64,000 nt of DNA. Origin: Rhodococcus sp. SBT000017. GTDB taxonomy: Bacteria; Actinomycetota; Actinomycetes; Mycobacteriales; Mycobacteriaceae. A model generated the notes under the pieces. It did not search any database and was not told the DNA's origin. It saw only the letters and a list, made by a program, of their open reading frames with translations. The DNA lies in the NCBI RefSeq assembly GCF_003688915.1, contig NZ_REFU01000001.1, positions 2,852,001 to 2,916,000 on the forward strand, given 5' to 3'. Position 1 is the stretch's first letter. Each line of letters starts with the position of its first letter. Of the stretch, positions 1-8,217 are shown piece by piece. The translations under genes were made by a program, and so were the position numbers.

Positions 1-19
1 ATTCTGGTCACGGACCGGC

Positions 20-844
20 TTGGGTGACATTGCCGTCGGCATCGACGGATCCGACGCATCCCGAGGTGCGAGCAGGTGGGCGGCCGATCTTGCCCATGTC
101 ACGAACGCCCGAATTCGGCTTGTTCATGCTCTGCAGCAACACCTCTCGCATGCCGATACCGATCGCGAGAAGTACGATTCGGAGAATCGCGTAGCGGGCC
201 GTCGACTCCTGCGCTCGGCCCGCGCCGAAATTCACGGCGTCGATCCCGATGTCGTGGTCGACTCGATTCTGTCCGGCTCGCCCATCGCCAGGTTCCTCGG
301 CTCGGTCTCGATGACCGCCGATCTGGCGGTCATCGGCGGGCATCGATCAGGCCCACTCAGCGATGTCCTGTTCGGTTACAAGTCAACCCGTATCGTTGCG
401 GAGTCGGACTGCCCGGTTGTCGTCTGGCGACCTCACTCCGCTGCCGCGAGCAGGAGGCCTGCCGTGGTGGTGGGCGTCGACGATTCGGAGTCCTGCACCA
501 GGGCGACCGACGGAGCGTTCTGGTTCGCCCACACCCTCGGACTTCCACTGACAGCAATCCATCTCGATTCGCATCACCGTGGTCCGAATGCCGGCCATGA
601 CCGTCCACCGCTCGACCGGCTCGAGAAGAGGATCGCGCCCGCCGCTTCCAGGTTCACCGATGTCACAGTGCACCTGCACTGCATCGAGTCCTCTGCCGAG
701 CACGCGCTCGTTCGCGCTTCGGCGTCGGCGCAGCTGGTTGTCGTCGGAAGCCGCGGTTTGGGACCGATTACCGGGCCGCTCCTCGGATCGATCGGGCAGT
801 CGCTCGTGCACTCATCGCACTGCCCTGTTCTCGTGGTCCACTGA
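20..844 (+). CDS. Universal stress protein, two tandem USP domains
   Basis: About 274 residues with two UspA-like domains (about 1-140 and 145-274). Each opens with a V-V/A-G-V/I-D-G/D-S strand, at residues 4-11 and about 150-157. The C-terminal domain ends in GSRGLGPITGPLLGS, a full G-2x-G-9x-G-S ATP-binding motif. The N-terminal domain's equivalent (GGHRSGP...LFGYKS) has lost part of it. Tandem actinobacterial Usps are cytosolic ATP-binding proteins linked to hypoxia and dormancy. The listed start is a TTG with no stop between it and the window edge, so the true start may lie upstream. The 3' end overlaps the convergent flavodoxin gene by 33 bp. Confidence 0.85.
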   Translation: MGDIAVGIDGSDASRGASRWAADLAHVTNARIRLVHALQQHLSHADTDREKYDSENRVAGRRLLRSARAEIHGVDPDVVVDSILSGSPIARFLGSVSMTADLAVIGGHRSGPLSDVLFGYKSTRIVAESDCPVVVWRPHSAAASRRPAVVVGVDDSESCTRATDGAFWFAHTLGLPLTAIHLDSHHRGPNAGHDRPPLDRLEKRIAPAASRFTDVTVHLHCIESSAEHALVRASASAQLVVVGSRGLGPITGPLLGSIGQSLVHSSHCPVLVVH

Positions 845-1324
845 GGCGAGGCAAGCCAGTATGTCTCGTGCCCAGTTGCATACTCGAATCCAGTCGCGGA
901 AGTCCCCTTCGGCGGCACCGGACGAGGCGAACACCAACTGCTCACCGTGCGACAGCTCTGCCACATCGAGCTTGCCAGGAAATGTGCAGTGCGAGAATGC
1001 ATTCAAGGCCGCAGTTGCTCGCGCCGCATCGGACGTGTCGTTGACAGGCCTGTCCAACGAATGCAACGGTCCGCAGGAGAACAGCCATACGGGCGGATGC
1101 GGCTTGTCGGACAACCGTGCGACCAGGTCGTTGACCATCGGAATCCATCGATTGCCGTAGACGGCACTGCCGATCACCAGAGCGTCGTAGTCATCCACTT
1201 CGAGTACGGAATCCGGTGTGCGCACATCGACGTGCGCACAGCCATGCGCGAACACCAACGCCATTTCTTGTCCGAGTGTCGCAGTCGCTCCGTGGCGACC
1301 GGCGGTGGAGACAAGTATTCTCAT
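812..1324 (-). CDS. Flavodoxin-domain protein
   Basis: About 170 residues, beginning MRILVSTAGRHGATATLGQ, where the STAGRHGAT segment matches the FMN phosphate-binding loop of flavodoxins. A second flavin-contact segment, VIGSAVYGNRW, lies near residue 55. The fold suggests an FMN electron carrier or a menaquinone-dependent protoporphyrinogen oxidase-like (HemG) protein; the partner cannot be told. The start is set at the ATG that overlaps the stop of the upstream membrane-protein gene (ATGA), so the two are translationally coupled. A longer reading frame upstream lies inside that gene and was not used. Confidence 0.75.
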   Translation of the reverse strand: MRILVSTAGRHGATATLGQEMALVFAHGCAHVDVRTPDSVLEVDDYDALVIGSAVYGNRWIPMVNDLVARLSDKPHPPVWLFSCGPLHSLDRPVNDTSDAARATAALNAFSHCTFPGKLDVAELSHGEQLVFASSGAAEGDFRDWIRVCNWARDILACLASVDHENRAVR

Positions 1325-1761
1325 GTCTCCTCCGAAATGAGGTATGCGGACCTGCCCGCAACCACCGTCATCCGCCATCCGCGGATCGCAATGACGAACC
1401 CCAGTACCCCGAACGATCCTTGCAGCCAACTCGTCTCACCGGTCACCGCCGGTTGCACGACGATCCAGGCAACCAACAGCACACCGGCGATGTGGGCCAT
1501 CGGCCCCGACCTTCCGCCGCCGGCGAAGGCGGACACCGCAGCGAGCCCCATCGGAATACCGACGACCATCACCAGCACGAGTGCAGCGAGCGCGGTGCTG
1601 GACATCGGCAGACTGGCCTGTACATCGGGGCTCAGATCGATTGCACCCGAGGCCAACCCGATCGCTCCGCCGAAGGCGTTGATCGACACTCCTCCGCAGA
1701 CTGCACCGAGCCACGGCCATCGTCGGTTGCGTTCGGTGGCCATCCGCGTTGTCGATATCAT
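1321..1761 (-). CDS. Small membrane protein of unknown function
   Basis: 146 residues with four predicted membrane segments (about 17-37, 55-80, 88-108 and 115-135) and a basic N-terminus. No family was recognised. It is the first gene of a two-gene unit with the flavodoxin (4-bp overlap), so it could anchor or partner that redox protein, but this is inference from position only. Confidence 0.6.
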   Translation of the reverse strand: MISTTRMATERNRRWPWLGAVCGGVSINAFGGAIGLASGAIDLSPDVQASLPMSSTALAALVLVMVVGIPMGLAAVSAFAGGGRSGPMAHIAGVLLVAWIVVQPAVTGETSWLQGSFGVLGFVIAIRGWRMTVVAGRSAYLISEET

Positions 1762-1829
1762 CGTTCCAGCTTGACCGATGATCGTCCAATATCTCTAGGG
1801 CACAAAGCCCTTGATCGAATGCGGGCGGA

Positions 1830-2336
1830 TCAGGAGTGCGGGGGCTCGTCGCGGCCGGCTGCCTCGGCCGCATCGGCATCGACCTTGGTTGCATAGGACG
1901 CGCCTGCTGCATGTTCCGGCGGGCCGTACACGGTGTAGAGGACGAGCGGCTCGTCACCGGTGTTCCTGAAGTTGTGTTGGGCACCCGCAGCGACGGCACA
2001 CAGATCGCCGGCTTCGACGCGATGTGACTGGCCGTTCAGCACTGCTTCTCCGGTACCGGCTACGAAATTCAGTATTTGGTCGGTGGTTTCGTGTACCTCG
2101 TCCCCGATTTCGCCGCCGACCGGAATCGTCATCAACACGATCTGCGCGTACTTGCCGGTCCACAACACCTTGCGGAAGTCCGGGTTGGCCCGGGCGATGT
2201 CCTCGATCGTGTAGTGCGCCACATTGCCTTCGACGGTGAATTGCTCCGTGTGCTTTGGAACTTCCTGTTCTTTTGTGTTCCCCTCGAAACAAGAGGCTCC
2301 ATCCGAGCATGCGCGCTGGCGAACCGGTCGGCACAC
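1830..2336 (-). CDS. Cupin-domain protein
   Basis: Single-domain cupin. The first conserved segment reads GGEIGDEVHETTDQILNFV and the second is HNFRNTGDEPLVLYTVYGPPEH. His and Glu residues at the usual metal-ligand positions are present (E-x-H...H). Relatives of this size are small metal-binding proteins or isomerase-like enzymes, and the substrate is unknown. The start is uncertain: the conserved part begins about 25 residues after the ATG used here, but no ATG/GTG/TTG is in frame just before it, and an internal GTG (EGNVAHY) is an alternative. It is divergent from the second universal stress gene. Confidence 0.7.
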   Translation of the reverse strand: MCRPVRQRACSDGASCFEGNTKEQEVPKHTEQFTVEGNVAHYTIEDIARANPDFRKVLWTGKYAQIVLMTIPVGGEIGDEVHETTDQILNFVAGTGEAVLNGQSHRVEAGDLCAVAAGAQHNFRNTGDEPLVLYTVYGPPEHAAGASYATKVDADAAEAAGRDEPPHS

Positions 2337-2417
2337 GGCCGGACTGCCCCGAATCGGGGGTACAAGGTCCTGGTGCGTCGCTGCCGTGTGTCCGCTCGGA
2401 GCGACGCCGTCCAGGTC

Positions 2418-2452
2418 GTGACTTCGTCCCGGTTTCCGGTGACTTCAGCCCC
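2418..2452 (+). promoter_or_regulatory. Two tandem DosR-box-like sites upstream of the Usp gene
   Basis: GTGACTTCGTCCC (2418-2430) and GTGACTTCAGCCCC (2439-2452) each differ by one or two bases from the mycobacterial dormancy-regulator consensus GGGACTTNNGNCCC. Their GACTT cores are 21 bp apart, two helical turns, the arrangement of paired DosR sites. They lie 75-110 bp upstream of a Usp gene, a typical DosR target. No dosR gene is in the window, so this is a motif-level prediction. Confidence 0.45.
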
Positions 2453-2526
2453 TGCCCACGCGACCCTACGGTGGCCAACATGGAGGTGAACGTGCAGTTT
2501 TGAGAAATCAGAGAACAGGAAATCAC

Positions 2527-3405
2527 ATGGTCGAATCGGCCAGAATAGTTGTGGGCGTGGACGGATCCGAGGCATCGCTCGACGCAGTGCGATGGGCCGC
2601 GTTCGAGGCAGCGCGCCGCCAGGCATCGATCGAATTGGTGACGGCAACCTCGATCGTGCCTCACACGCCCCTCGAGGCGCTCGATGTGCTGACCGACACT
2701 CTCGGCGACCGAGACGCAGCCGCCGACCGAATTCTGGCCGACGCGGTGGGCGTCGTGCACGAAGGTGCCGGGCCGACTCGAACGCACGTCGATACTCGAC
2801 GCGAACACGGTTCGGCTGCAGCCGTTCTGACCGATACCGCGCGGCGTCCGGAGATGATCGTTGTCGGCGCGAGGGACCGCAGTGAGGTGGCCGACACCCT
2901 GCTCGGATCGGTCAGCACCGCGGTGGTGACGCACTCCCGGTATCCGGTGGTCGTGGTCAAGTCGGACTCGGACCGGGACGGCCCGGTCGTGGTCGGTGTC
3001 GACTGCACACCGAACAGCCAACCCGCCGTAGCCCTCGCGCTCGAGGAAGCATCGTTGCGCGGCGTCGATCTCGTCGCGGTTCACGCATGGAAGGACGCCG
3101 ATCGGGGCAGCACCCTGACGCGCGATCTCATCGTGGATTGGTGGGAAGACGAAGTAGCCGCCAATGTTTCGCTTGCCGAGGCCCTCGCAGGCCTCGCGGA
3201 CGACTATCCCGATGTGACGATCCGACGTGTAGTGGCGCGCGATCAGCCTGTTCGCGAAATCGCCCGAGAGTGCGAGCGTGCGCAACTGGTGGTGATGGGT
3301 AGCCGCGGACGGGGCGGTATGGCGTCGTTGCTTCTCGGATCGACTTCCATGGCCGTTCTCCACGCCGTCGACATTCCAGCGATCATCGTCCCCACCGACC
3401 GGTGA
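2527..3405 (+). CDS. Universal stress protein, two tandem USP domains
   Basis: 292 residues. The ATG is preceded by AGGAAA eight bases upstream, so this start is preferred over an earlier in-frame one. Domain 1 (about 5-145) has VVGVDGSEAS at its N-terminus and GARDRSEVADTLLGS, where Asp replaces the second motif Gly. Domain 2 (about 152-290) has VVGVDCTPNS and an intact GSRGRGGMASLLLGS ATP-binding motif. It has the same architecture as the protein at the window start but is divergent in sequence. The DosR-like sites upstream and the dormancy-type neighbours suggest induction by low oxygen or redox stress. Confidence 0.9.
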   Translation: MVESARIVVGVDGSEASLDAVRWAAFEAARRQASIELVTATSIVPHTPLEALDVLTDTLGDRDAAADRILADAVGVVHEGAGPTRTHVDTRREHGSAAAVLTDTARRPEMIVVGARDRSEVADTLLGSVSTAVVTHSRYPVVVVKSDSDRDGPVVVGVDCTPNSQPAVALALEEASLRGVDLVAVHAWKDADRGSTLTRDLIVDWWEDEVAANVSLAEALAGLADDYPDVTIRRVVARDQPVREIARECERAQLVVMGSRGRGGMASLLLGSTSMAVLHAVDIPAIIVPTDR

Positions 3406-3417
3406 GTTGCCGGACGC

Positions 3418-3591
3418 TCAGCGACCGAACAACGACCGCATGCTTCGACGCTCCTTCGTGGGTGGCGTCGAATCCTCGCTGCAGGTGCAACGATCGGATG
3501 CCGCAACCGTCCGCATGACGGAGTCGACATGTTTGCCGCAACCGCCCCAGCCGGTCTTGTGGCATTTCTTGCAGGTGACGGGGTAACACAT
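3418..3591 (-). CDS. Small cysteine-rich protein
   Basis: 57 residues starting MCYPVTCKKCHKTGWGGCGKH, with AGGAGG six bases before the ATG, which fixes this start over a longer frame. Six cysteines (positions 2, 7, 10, 18 and a C-x-C near residue 36) plus His20 suggest a zinc-ribbon-like or thiol-reactive small protein. Similar short C-x2-C...W-x-GCG-x-H proteins are common in actinobacteria, with no function known to me. It sits just downstream of the persulfide dioxygenase gene on the same strand (31-bp gap), so a role as sulfur carrier or metal chaperone in that module is possible. Confidence 0.75.
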   Translation of the reverse strand: MCYPVTCKKCHKTGWGGCGKHVDSVMRTVAASDRCTCSEDSTPPTKERRSMRSLFGR

Positions 3592-3622
3592 GAGAATCCT
3601 CCTGGTACGAGTCGGTCGGAAG

Positions 3623-5002
3623 TCAGGCCGGAACGTGCGCGTCGGCCCAGGCGTTGTAGCCGCCCAGCAGGTCCGAGACGTCGTCGAATCCCTGAGCACG
3701 CAGCAGCGACGCAGCCACGCTCGAGCGCCATCCTCCGGCGCAGTGCATCACGATCGGTTTGCCGGTCGGCACCTGATCGAGTCGAGTTCGCAACTGGGCC
3801 AGCGGGATCGGGATCGCTCCCGGTATCGTGCCGAAGTCGCGCTCACCCGGGTTGCGAATGTCGATGAGTGTCACCTCGTCCGCGGCGAGCATCGCGTCGA
3901 GCTGCTCGACCGTGGTGCGCGGTGCCGTCTCGACCAAGGTCGCCAGCTCGGCTGGAAACACACCGTCACTGCCGATTCCGAGGTAACCGGTCACGTTGTC
4001 GGATCCGATTCGGGCCAACCGCAGTGCTGCCTCCTGCTCTTCGCCCGGATAGGCGATGAGCACGATGCGACCACCGACCTCCGCGACCATGCCGCCGGTC
4101 TCGGCGAAGCGACCGTCGAATCCCACGTTGACCGATCCGCGTAGATGACCGGCCGCGAAATCGTCCACACTTCTTGCGTCGAGCACCTTTGTGCCGGCGG
4201 CGAGTTCGGCCTTCATCGCTTCGGGTGTCAGCTCAGGAACTGTCCGGCCCTGCGGAAGGAGCGGGTGTATACGCTTGTTCATGGCGGCATCGGCGGAGAA
4301 GTACGACGGCGCTGCCGGCTGACCTTCGGTGACGAGTGCCACGAAGGCGTCCGCACTCATCGGCTGCACCGACGGGTTGCTCGCGCGCTGCTCACCGATG
4401 GTGGAGGTGAGCTCGGAGGACAGGTTCTTTCCACAGGACGAGCCGGCACCGTGAGCGGGCATGACGGTGACCTCGTCGGGCAGCGTCAGCAGCTTCTCGT
4501 GGATCGTCGAATACATTGCACGGGCGAGGTCGGTGGTGGACCCGTCCCCGAGATTGACCAGGTCAGGGCGTCCGACATCCCCGATGAAGAGGGAATCACC
4601 GGTCAGGACCGCGGTGGGCGTGACACCGGGGCGCTCCCGCACCAGCACCGAGATCGACTCCCAGGTGTGACCTGGCGTCGAGAGGATTTCGAGTTCGACG
4701 TCGCCGAGGGACAACCGCTCCCCGTCGCGCAGTCGCCGGATCGGGTAGTCGGTCTCGGCGGCCTCGCCGAAGCCGATCCAGGCACCGGTCGCGTCGACCA
4801 GTTCGAGGTGGCCCGAGACGAAGTCGGCGTGGAAATGCGTGTTGACGACCCCTTCGATGGTGAGTCCGTACTTCGCGGCGTCGTCGAGATACTCAGCGAT
4901 GTCGCGACGCGGATCGACGACGATCGCGCGCCCCGTGCTCTGATCTCCGATCAGGTACGAAGCGTGGGAAAGACATTCGAGGTAGTACTGCTCGAGGATC
5001 AT
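3623..5002 (-). CDS. CstB-like persulfide dioxygenase–rhodanese fusion
   Basis: 459 residues in three parts. Residues 1-250 are a metallo-beta-lactamase-fold persulfide dioxygenase (ETHE1 type) with THFHADFVSGH at 55-65 and MPAHGAGSSCGKNL with Cys190. A central rhodanese-like domain (about 265-355) has no Cys in its active loop (LIAYPGEE). The C-terminal rhodanese (about 365-459) has active Cys421 in HCAGGWRSS. This order, with the extra Cys after the metal-binding His loop, matches staphylococcal CstB, which oxidises low-molecular-weight persulfides to thiosulfate. GGAGG precedes the ATG. It is divergent from a TauE exporter across CsoR/CstR-type operators, so a sulfide-stress role is well supported. 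Confidence 0.88.
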   Translation of the reverse strand: MILEQYYLECLSHASYLIGDQSTGRAIVVDPRRDIAEYLDDAAKYGLTIEGVVNTHFHADFVSGHLELVDATGAWIGFGEAAETDYPIRRLRDGERLSLGDVELEILSTPGHTWESISVLVRERPGVTPTAVLTGDSLFIGDVGRPDLVNLGDGSTTDLARAMYSTIHEKLLTLPDEVTVMPAHGAGSSCGKNLSSELTSTIGEQRASNPSVQPMSADAFVALVTEGQPAAPSYFSADAAMNKRIHPLLPQGRTVPELTPEAMKAELAAGTKVLDARSVDDFAAGHLRGSVNVGFDGRFAETGGMVAEVGGRIVLIAYPGEEQEAALRLARIGSDNVTGYLGIGSDGVFPAELATLVETAPRTTVEQLDAMLAADEVTLIDIRNPGERDFGTIPGAIPIPLAQLRTRLDQVPTGKPIVMHCAGGWRSSVAASLLRAQGFDDVSDLLGGYNAWADAHVPA

Positions 5003-5062
5003 GGGTTCCTCCGTCTGAGAAGTCTCCGGGCGAGTTTCGCTGGGTGGTAGACACAGTGTGCA

Positions 5063-5099
5063 ATACCCCCTAGGGTATGTCAAGTACCCCCTGGGGTAT
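5063..5099. promoter_or_regulatory. Tandem CsoR/CstR-type operators
   Basis: ATACCCCCTAGGGTAT (5063-5078) and GTACCCCCTGGGGTAT (5084-5099) lie in the 131-bp gap between the divergent persulfide dioxygenase and TauE genes. Both have the C-tract/G-tract dyad of class 1 operators bound by the CsoR/RcnR/CstR family, here 21 bp apart. Because the targets are sulfur genes, a persulfide sensor (CstR) fits better than a copper sensor. No csoR/cstR gene is in the window. Confidence 0.8.
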
Positions 5100-5133
5100 C
5101 CAACGAAGAACAGCTGATAGGGGTGGACCCACG

Positions 5134-5907
5134 ATGACGTTGACACTGGCGCTGGGATTCGGCGTGGTGATCGGCATCCTGCTCGGACTTCTCGGTGGCG
5201 GCGGCTCGATCCTGGCCGTTCCGGTGTTGGTGTTCGCGCTGGGAATGTCGCCCACCGAGGCGGTCGCTGTCTCGCTGATCGTCGTCGGCGCTGCCTCGGC
5301 CGTCGGGGTGCTACCGAAACTGCGGGCACGGAAGGTCGAATGGCGTCTGGCCGGCGTGTTCGCGGCGACCGGGATTCCTGCCACCTTCGCCGGGAGCGCC
5401 GTGGGTCGCCTGCTTCCGGACACAGCGCTGCTGCTCGGGTTCGCAGCGGTGATGGTGGCCGCTGGTGCACGCATGCTCGCCGAACGGAGTGACACCGGAA
5501 CAGCCTGTAGGACATCGGGATCCGGGATCAACTGGAGGCGATGCGCCCCGCGATCCATCCCGGCAGGGCTGGCCGTAGGCTTCGTGACCGGACTGTTCGG
5601 TGTGGGAGGAGGGTTCCTCATCATTCCGGTTCTGGTGCTGATGCTGGGTATCGAGATGTCGGTCGCGGTCGGTACCTCGTTGGTCATCATCGTCGCCAAC
5701 TCCGCTGCAGGCCTCTTCTCGCACCTGAGCGGAACGAGCATCGACTGGGCCGTCACCGCCGCATTCGCGGGCACGGCGATCGCCGGTTCGCTACTGGCCG
5801 GACACTTCGGCACCCGCGTCGATACCGCCCGCCTGCAGCGACTCTTCGCTTACCTGGTCTTCGTGGTCGCCGGCTACGTCGTCGTCGACGTGCTGTTCCT
5901 CGGCTGA
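5134..5907 (+). CDS. TauE/SafE-family sulfite exporter
   Basis: 257 residues with about eight membrane segments in two repeats. Each repeat has the family's glycine-rich G-x-L-G-x-G-G-G motif: GLLGGGGSILAVPVL near residue 22 and GLFGVGGGFLIIPVL near 158. TauE/SafE proteins export sulfite, sulfoacetate or similar organosulfur anions. Paired with the persulfide dioxygenase–rhodanese across shared operators, this one most likely removes sulfite or thiosulfate made during sulfide detoxification. The ATG was chosen because the family motif begins about 15 residues later. An upstream in-frame ATG would overlap the operators. Confidence 0.85.
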   Translation: MTLTLALGFGVVIGILLGLLGGGGSILAVPVLVFALGMSPTEAVAVSLIVVGAASAVGVLPKLRARKVEWRLAGVFAATGIPATFAGSAVGRLLPDTALLLGFAAVMVAAGARMLAERSDTGTACRTSGSGINWRRCAPRSIPAGLAVGFVTGLFGVGGGFLIIPVLVLMLGIEMSVAVGTSLVIIVANSAAGLFSHLSGTSIDWAVTAAFAGTAIAGSLLAGHFGTRVDTARLQRLFAYLVFVVAGYVVVDVLFLG

Positions 5908-5915
5908 TCGGCGCT

Positions 5916-6284
5916 CTATTCGCGCCCGAAGCGTGCCTCGTACTCGCGGCGCTTCTCCTCGGTGCCTTCGCGTTTCCGTTCCGCGGGGTCGTCCGCCATG
6001 CCGTGTTGCCGTAGTCGAAATCCTCGGTACACATTCATCAGACCCAGTGCGAAGTAGAGCACCGGAAGCAGAATCAGGGACATCATCAGCAGCGGCAACC
6101 ACACCGGTCCGGGAAAGAGAAGGAACAGCAGCAGTAGGGGAACGAGTGGGATCGTGAAACGCAGGACATGCCGAACAGCAGATCCCCGTCCCAAGAGATC
6201 GTGGTGCACCCACGGATTCAAGTCCGCGGGCAGCGTTCCACCCAGGTTGTAGGAAATCCATTGTCGTGCTGTCGGCTCGAGCAT
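5916..6284 (-). CDS. DUF5313-like membrane protein
   Basis: 122 residues. The N-terminus (ARQWISYNLGGTLPADLNPWVHHDL) resembles the W-x3-G-LP...W-V-x-HDL pattern of actinobacterial DUF5313. Two hydrophobic spans follow (about 45-62 and 67-90), then a charged helical tail rich in Glu, Lys and Arg (about 95-122). The function of the family is unknown. It converges on the TauE gene with an 8-bp gap. The start is the ATG just before the conserved segment; the long upstream frame is not conserved-looking. Confidence 0.65.
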   Translation of the reverse strand: MLEPTARQWISYNLGGTLPADLNPWVHHDLLGRGSAVRHVLRFTIPLVPLLLLFLLFPGPVWLPLLMMSLILLPVLYFALGLMNVYRGFRLRQHGMADDPAERKREGTEEKRREYEARFGRE

Positions 6285-6342
6285 GAGAACGACGCTATTG
6301 CGTGACGGTCGACGCCCGCAGGTGCCATCGGTAACGGGCATG

Positions 6343-6356
6343 TCGACGAAAGTCCC
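6343..6356 (-). promoter_or_regulatory. DosR-box-like site
   Basis: Read on the minus strand, GGGACTTTCGTCGA matches 12 of 14 positions of GGGACTTTNGKCCC. It lies about 140 bp upstream of the phosphotransferase/P-loop gene, whose closest mycobacterial architecture match (Rv2004c type) is a known DosR-regulon member. Single site, moderate evidence. Confidence 0.35.
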
Positions 6357-6491
6357 TTCTCGCCCGAATGCGAACCTTTGGTCATCGACACTGGTGCACA
6401 AGGTCCCCAGCCACAGGCCGCCGGCCGCCGTAGCGTCGTGATTTCGAGGCCACATCGGCTCGTTCACCGAATGCCGATCCGAGGACGCTTC

Positions 6492-8003
6492 ATGACCGCA
6501 GTCGCCGATTCCACCAGTGTTCGTTCGATCGACCCTGCTCCGCCGATGCCGGCGACGGTCCGAGAGACGCACAGCGCTTATGTCTTCATGGTGGGCGATG
6601 TTGCCTACAAGATGAAAAAGCCGATCCGCACCGACTTCCTGGACTTTCGCTCCGTCGATTCACGTTGGGTCGCATGCGATCGCGAATTCACTCTGAACTC
6701 CCGGTTCGCACCGGACGTCTACCTCGGGATCGCGGAACTCACCGACCTCGAAGGTGGTCCGGCCGAGCCACTGCTGAAGATGCGTCGACTCCCCGATTCC
6801 ACCAGGCTGTCGACCCGCGCACTCGCCGGCGAGAATCTCTCGAGCGACCTGAACGCAGTCGCGAGGGTCATCGCATCCGCCCACCGAAGCGGGCCGAGGA
6901 GCGCCCGCATCGACCACGAGGGGCATCGAACCGCGATTGCGCAACGCTGGCAGGACAATATCGACGAAATGCGCACGGTCGCAATCGGCGTCGTCGACAT
7001 GGATCTCATCGAGAACATCGCGGGGTTGGCGTCGAACTTCATCAGCGGACGGTCGCATCTGTTCGAGCACCGAATTGCTCAGGGAAGGGTGGTCGACGGT
7101 CACGGTGATCTCCTGGCCGACGACATCTTCTGCCTGCCCGACGGACCCCGAATTCTCGACTGTCTGGACTTCGACGATCACTTGCGCTTCATCGACGGAA
7201 TCGACGACGTTGCCTGTTTGGCAATGGATCTCGAGTACCTGGGTAGACCGGACGCCGCTCGGTTCTTCCTCGACTCGTACGTGGAGGCGGCAGCCGACAG
7301 TCCCCCACGGTCACTGATCGACCACTACATTGCCTACCGGGCGCTCGTTCGCGCCAAAGTGGCGTGCATACGGTTCGGCCAGGGCCACACCACTTCGAAG
7401 GACGACGCTCGTGCCCACCTGCGGCTCGCTCTCGCGCATCTGCAGTCCTCGTCGGTCACCGTCACACTGATCGGCGGATTGCCCGGGACCGGAAAGAGCA
7501 CCTTGGCAGCAGCGCTGTCGAAGCAGACCGGTGCCCTGGTGCTCTCCAGCGACGTCGTTCGCAAGGAACTCGCCGGCCTGGACCCCCACGACCGCCGTCC
7601 TGCCGATATCCGAAGCGGGCTATACACGCACAGCGTCACCACCCATACGTACGCGGAACTCCTCCGTCGGGCCCGCGAATTCGTCTCGATGGGCAGGTCG
7701 GTGATCCTCGACGCGTCGTGGACCGATCCGGAAGAACGCAGGCGTGTGCGGACACTCGCAACCCTTGCTCATACCGACCTGCGCGAGTACGTGTGCCGAG
7801 CGCCCGAACGGATAGCACTCGATCGCGTCGAGTCCCGCCCTCCGGGTCCATCCGACGCTTCACCCGACGTGTACGACGCGATGGCGCGCAACGATCTGCC
7901 GTGGCCGGAAGCCACTGTGATCGACACTGTGATCGACACCGGGATCGACCGAAACGATCATGGCATCAACGCGATTCACCGGATCCTCGCCGATATCGGC
8001 TGA
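6492..8003 (+). CDS. Phosphotransferase-like / P-loop ATPase fusion
   Basis: 503 residues. The N-terminal half resembles aminoglycoside-type kinases: VVDGHGDLLADDIF near residue 200 gives the H-x-D loop and DCLDFDDHLRFID the metal-binding Asp. The C-terminal half (from about 325) is a zeta-toxin/kinase-like P-loop domain with GGLPGTGKST near residue 330 and LDASW as a candidate Walker B. The same two-domain layout occurs in the mycobacterial dormancy-regulon protein Rv2004c. The substrate is unknown. GAGGA seven bases before the ATG supports this start over one 21 bp upstream. A small gene follows after 27 bp. Confidence 0.78.
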   Translation: MTAVADSTSVRSIDPAPPMPATVRETHSAYVFMVGDVAYKMKKPIRTDFLDFRSVDSRWVACDREFTLNSRFAPDVYLGIAELTDLEGGPAEPLLKMRRLPDSTRLSTRALAGENLSSDLNAVARVIASAHRSGPRSARIDHEGHRTAIAQRWQDNIDEMRTVAIGVVDMDLIENIAGLASNFISGRSHLFEHRIAQGRVVDGHGDLLADDIFCLPDGPRILDCLDFDDHLRFIDGIDDVACLAMDLEYLGRPDAARFFLDSYVEAAADSPPRSLIDHYIAYRALVRAKVACIRFGQGHTTSKDDARAHLRLALAHLQSSSVTVTLIGGLPGTGKSTLAAALSKQTGALVLSSDVVRKELAGLDPHDRRPADIRSGLYTHSVTTHTYAELLRRAREFVSMGRSVILDASWTDPEERRRVRTLATLAHTDLREYVCRAPERIALDRVESRPPGPSDASPDVYDAMARNDLPWPEATVIDTVIDTGIDRNDHGINAIHRILADIG

Positions 8004-8030
8004 TTCACCCACCCGACAGGAGACATCGAC

Positions 8031-8216
8031 ATGGCACTTCTGGTGACGAGCGCGGGCCCGTCGTTCGGCGACAGGTTCGACGCACAGATCATGCGCAGTC
8101 CTCTCGAGGCGCAGCTGTTGTTCGTGCAGGATCGAATCCGACTGATGATGCGGGTCCAGGGGGCCACCCGTCCCCGGGATCTCGTCGCGGCACCCCGGTT
8201 CGCCGCTCTCCTGTAG
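8031..8216 (+). CDS. Small conserved-looking protein
   Basis: 61 residues, no recognised domain: MALLVTSAGPSFGDRF, then LLFVQDRIRLMMRVQGATR and a basic C-terminus. AGGAGA eight bases before the ATG and the short gap after the P-loop gene support a real cotranscribed gene. A perfect 8-bp hairpin directly after its stop could end the transcript. Confidence 0.55.
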   Translation: MALLVTSAGPSFGDRFDAQIMRSPLEAQLLFVQDRIRLMMRVQGATRPRDLVAAPRFAALL

Positions 8217-8217
8217 C

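Noticed and set aside
1954..3363. 469-codon minus-strand frame over the Usp gene and cupin
   Set aside because: Shadow of the Usp gene; low-complexity His/Arg/Gly product and no ribosome site.
5063..5099. Copper-responsive CsoR operon
   Set aside because: The operator type fits CsoR, but neither flanking gene is a copper transporter or chaperone; both are sulfur genes, so a CstR-type assignment is preferred.
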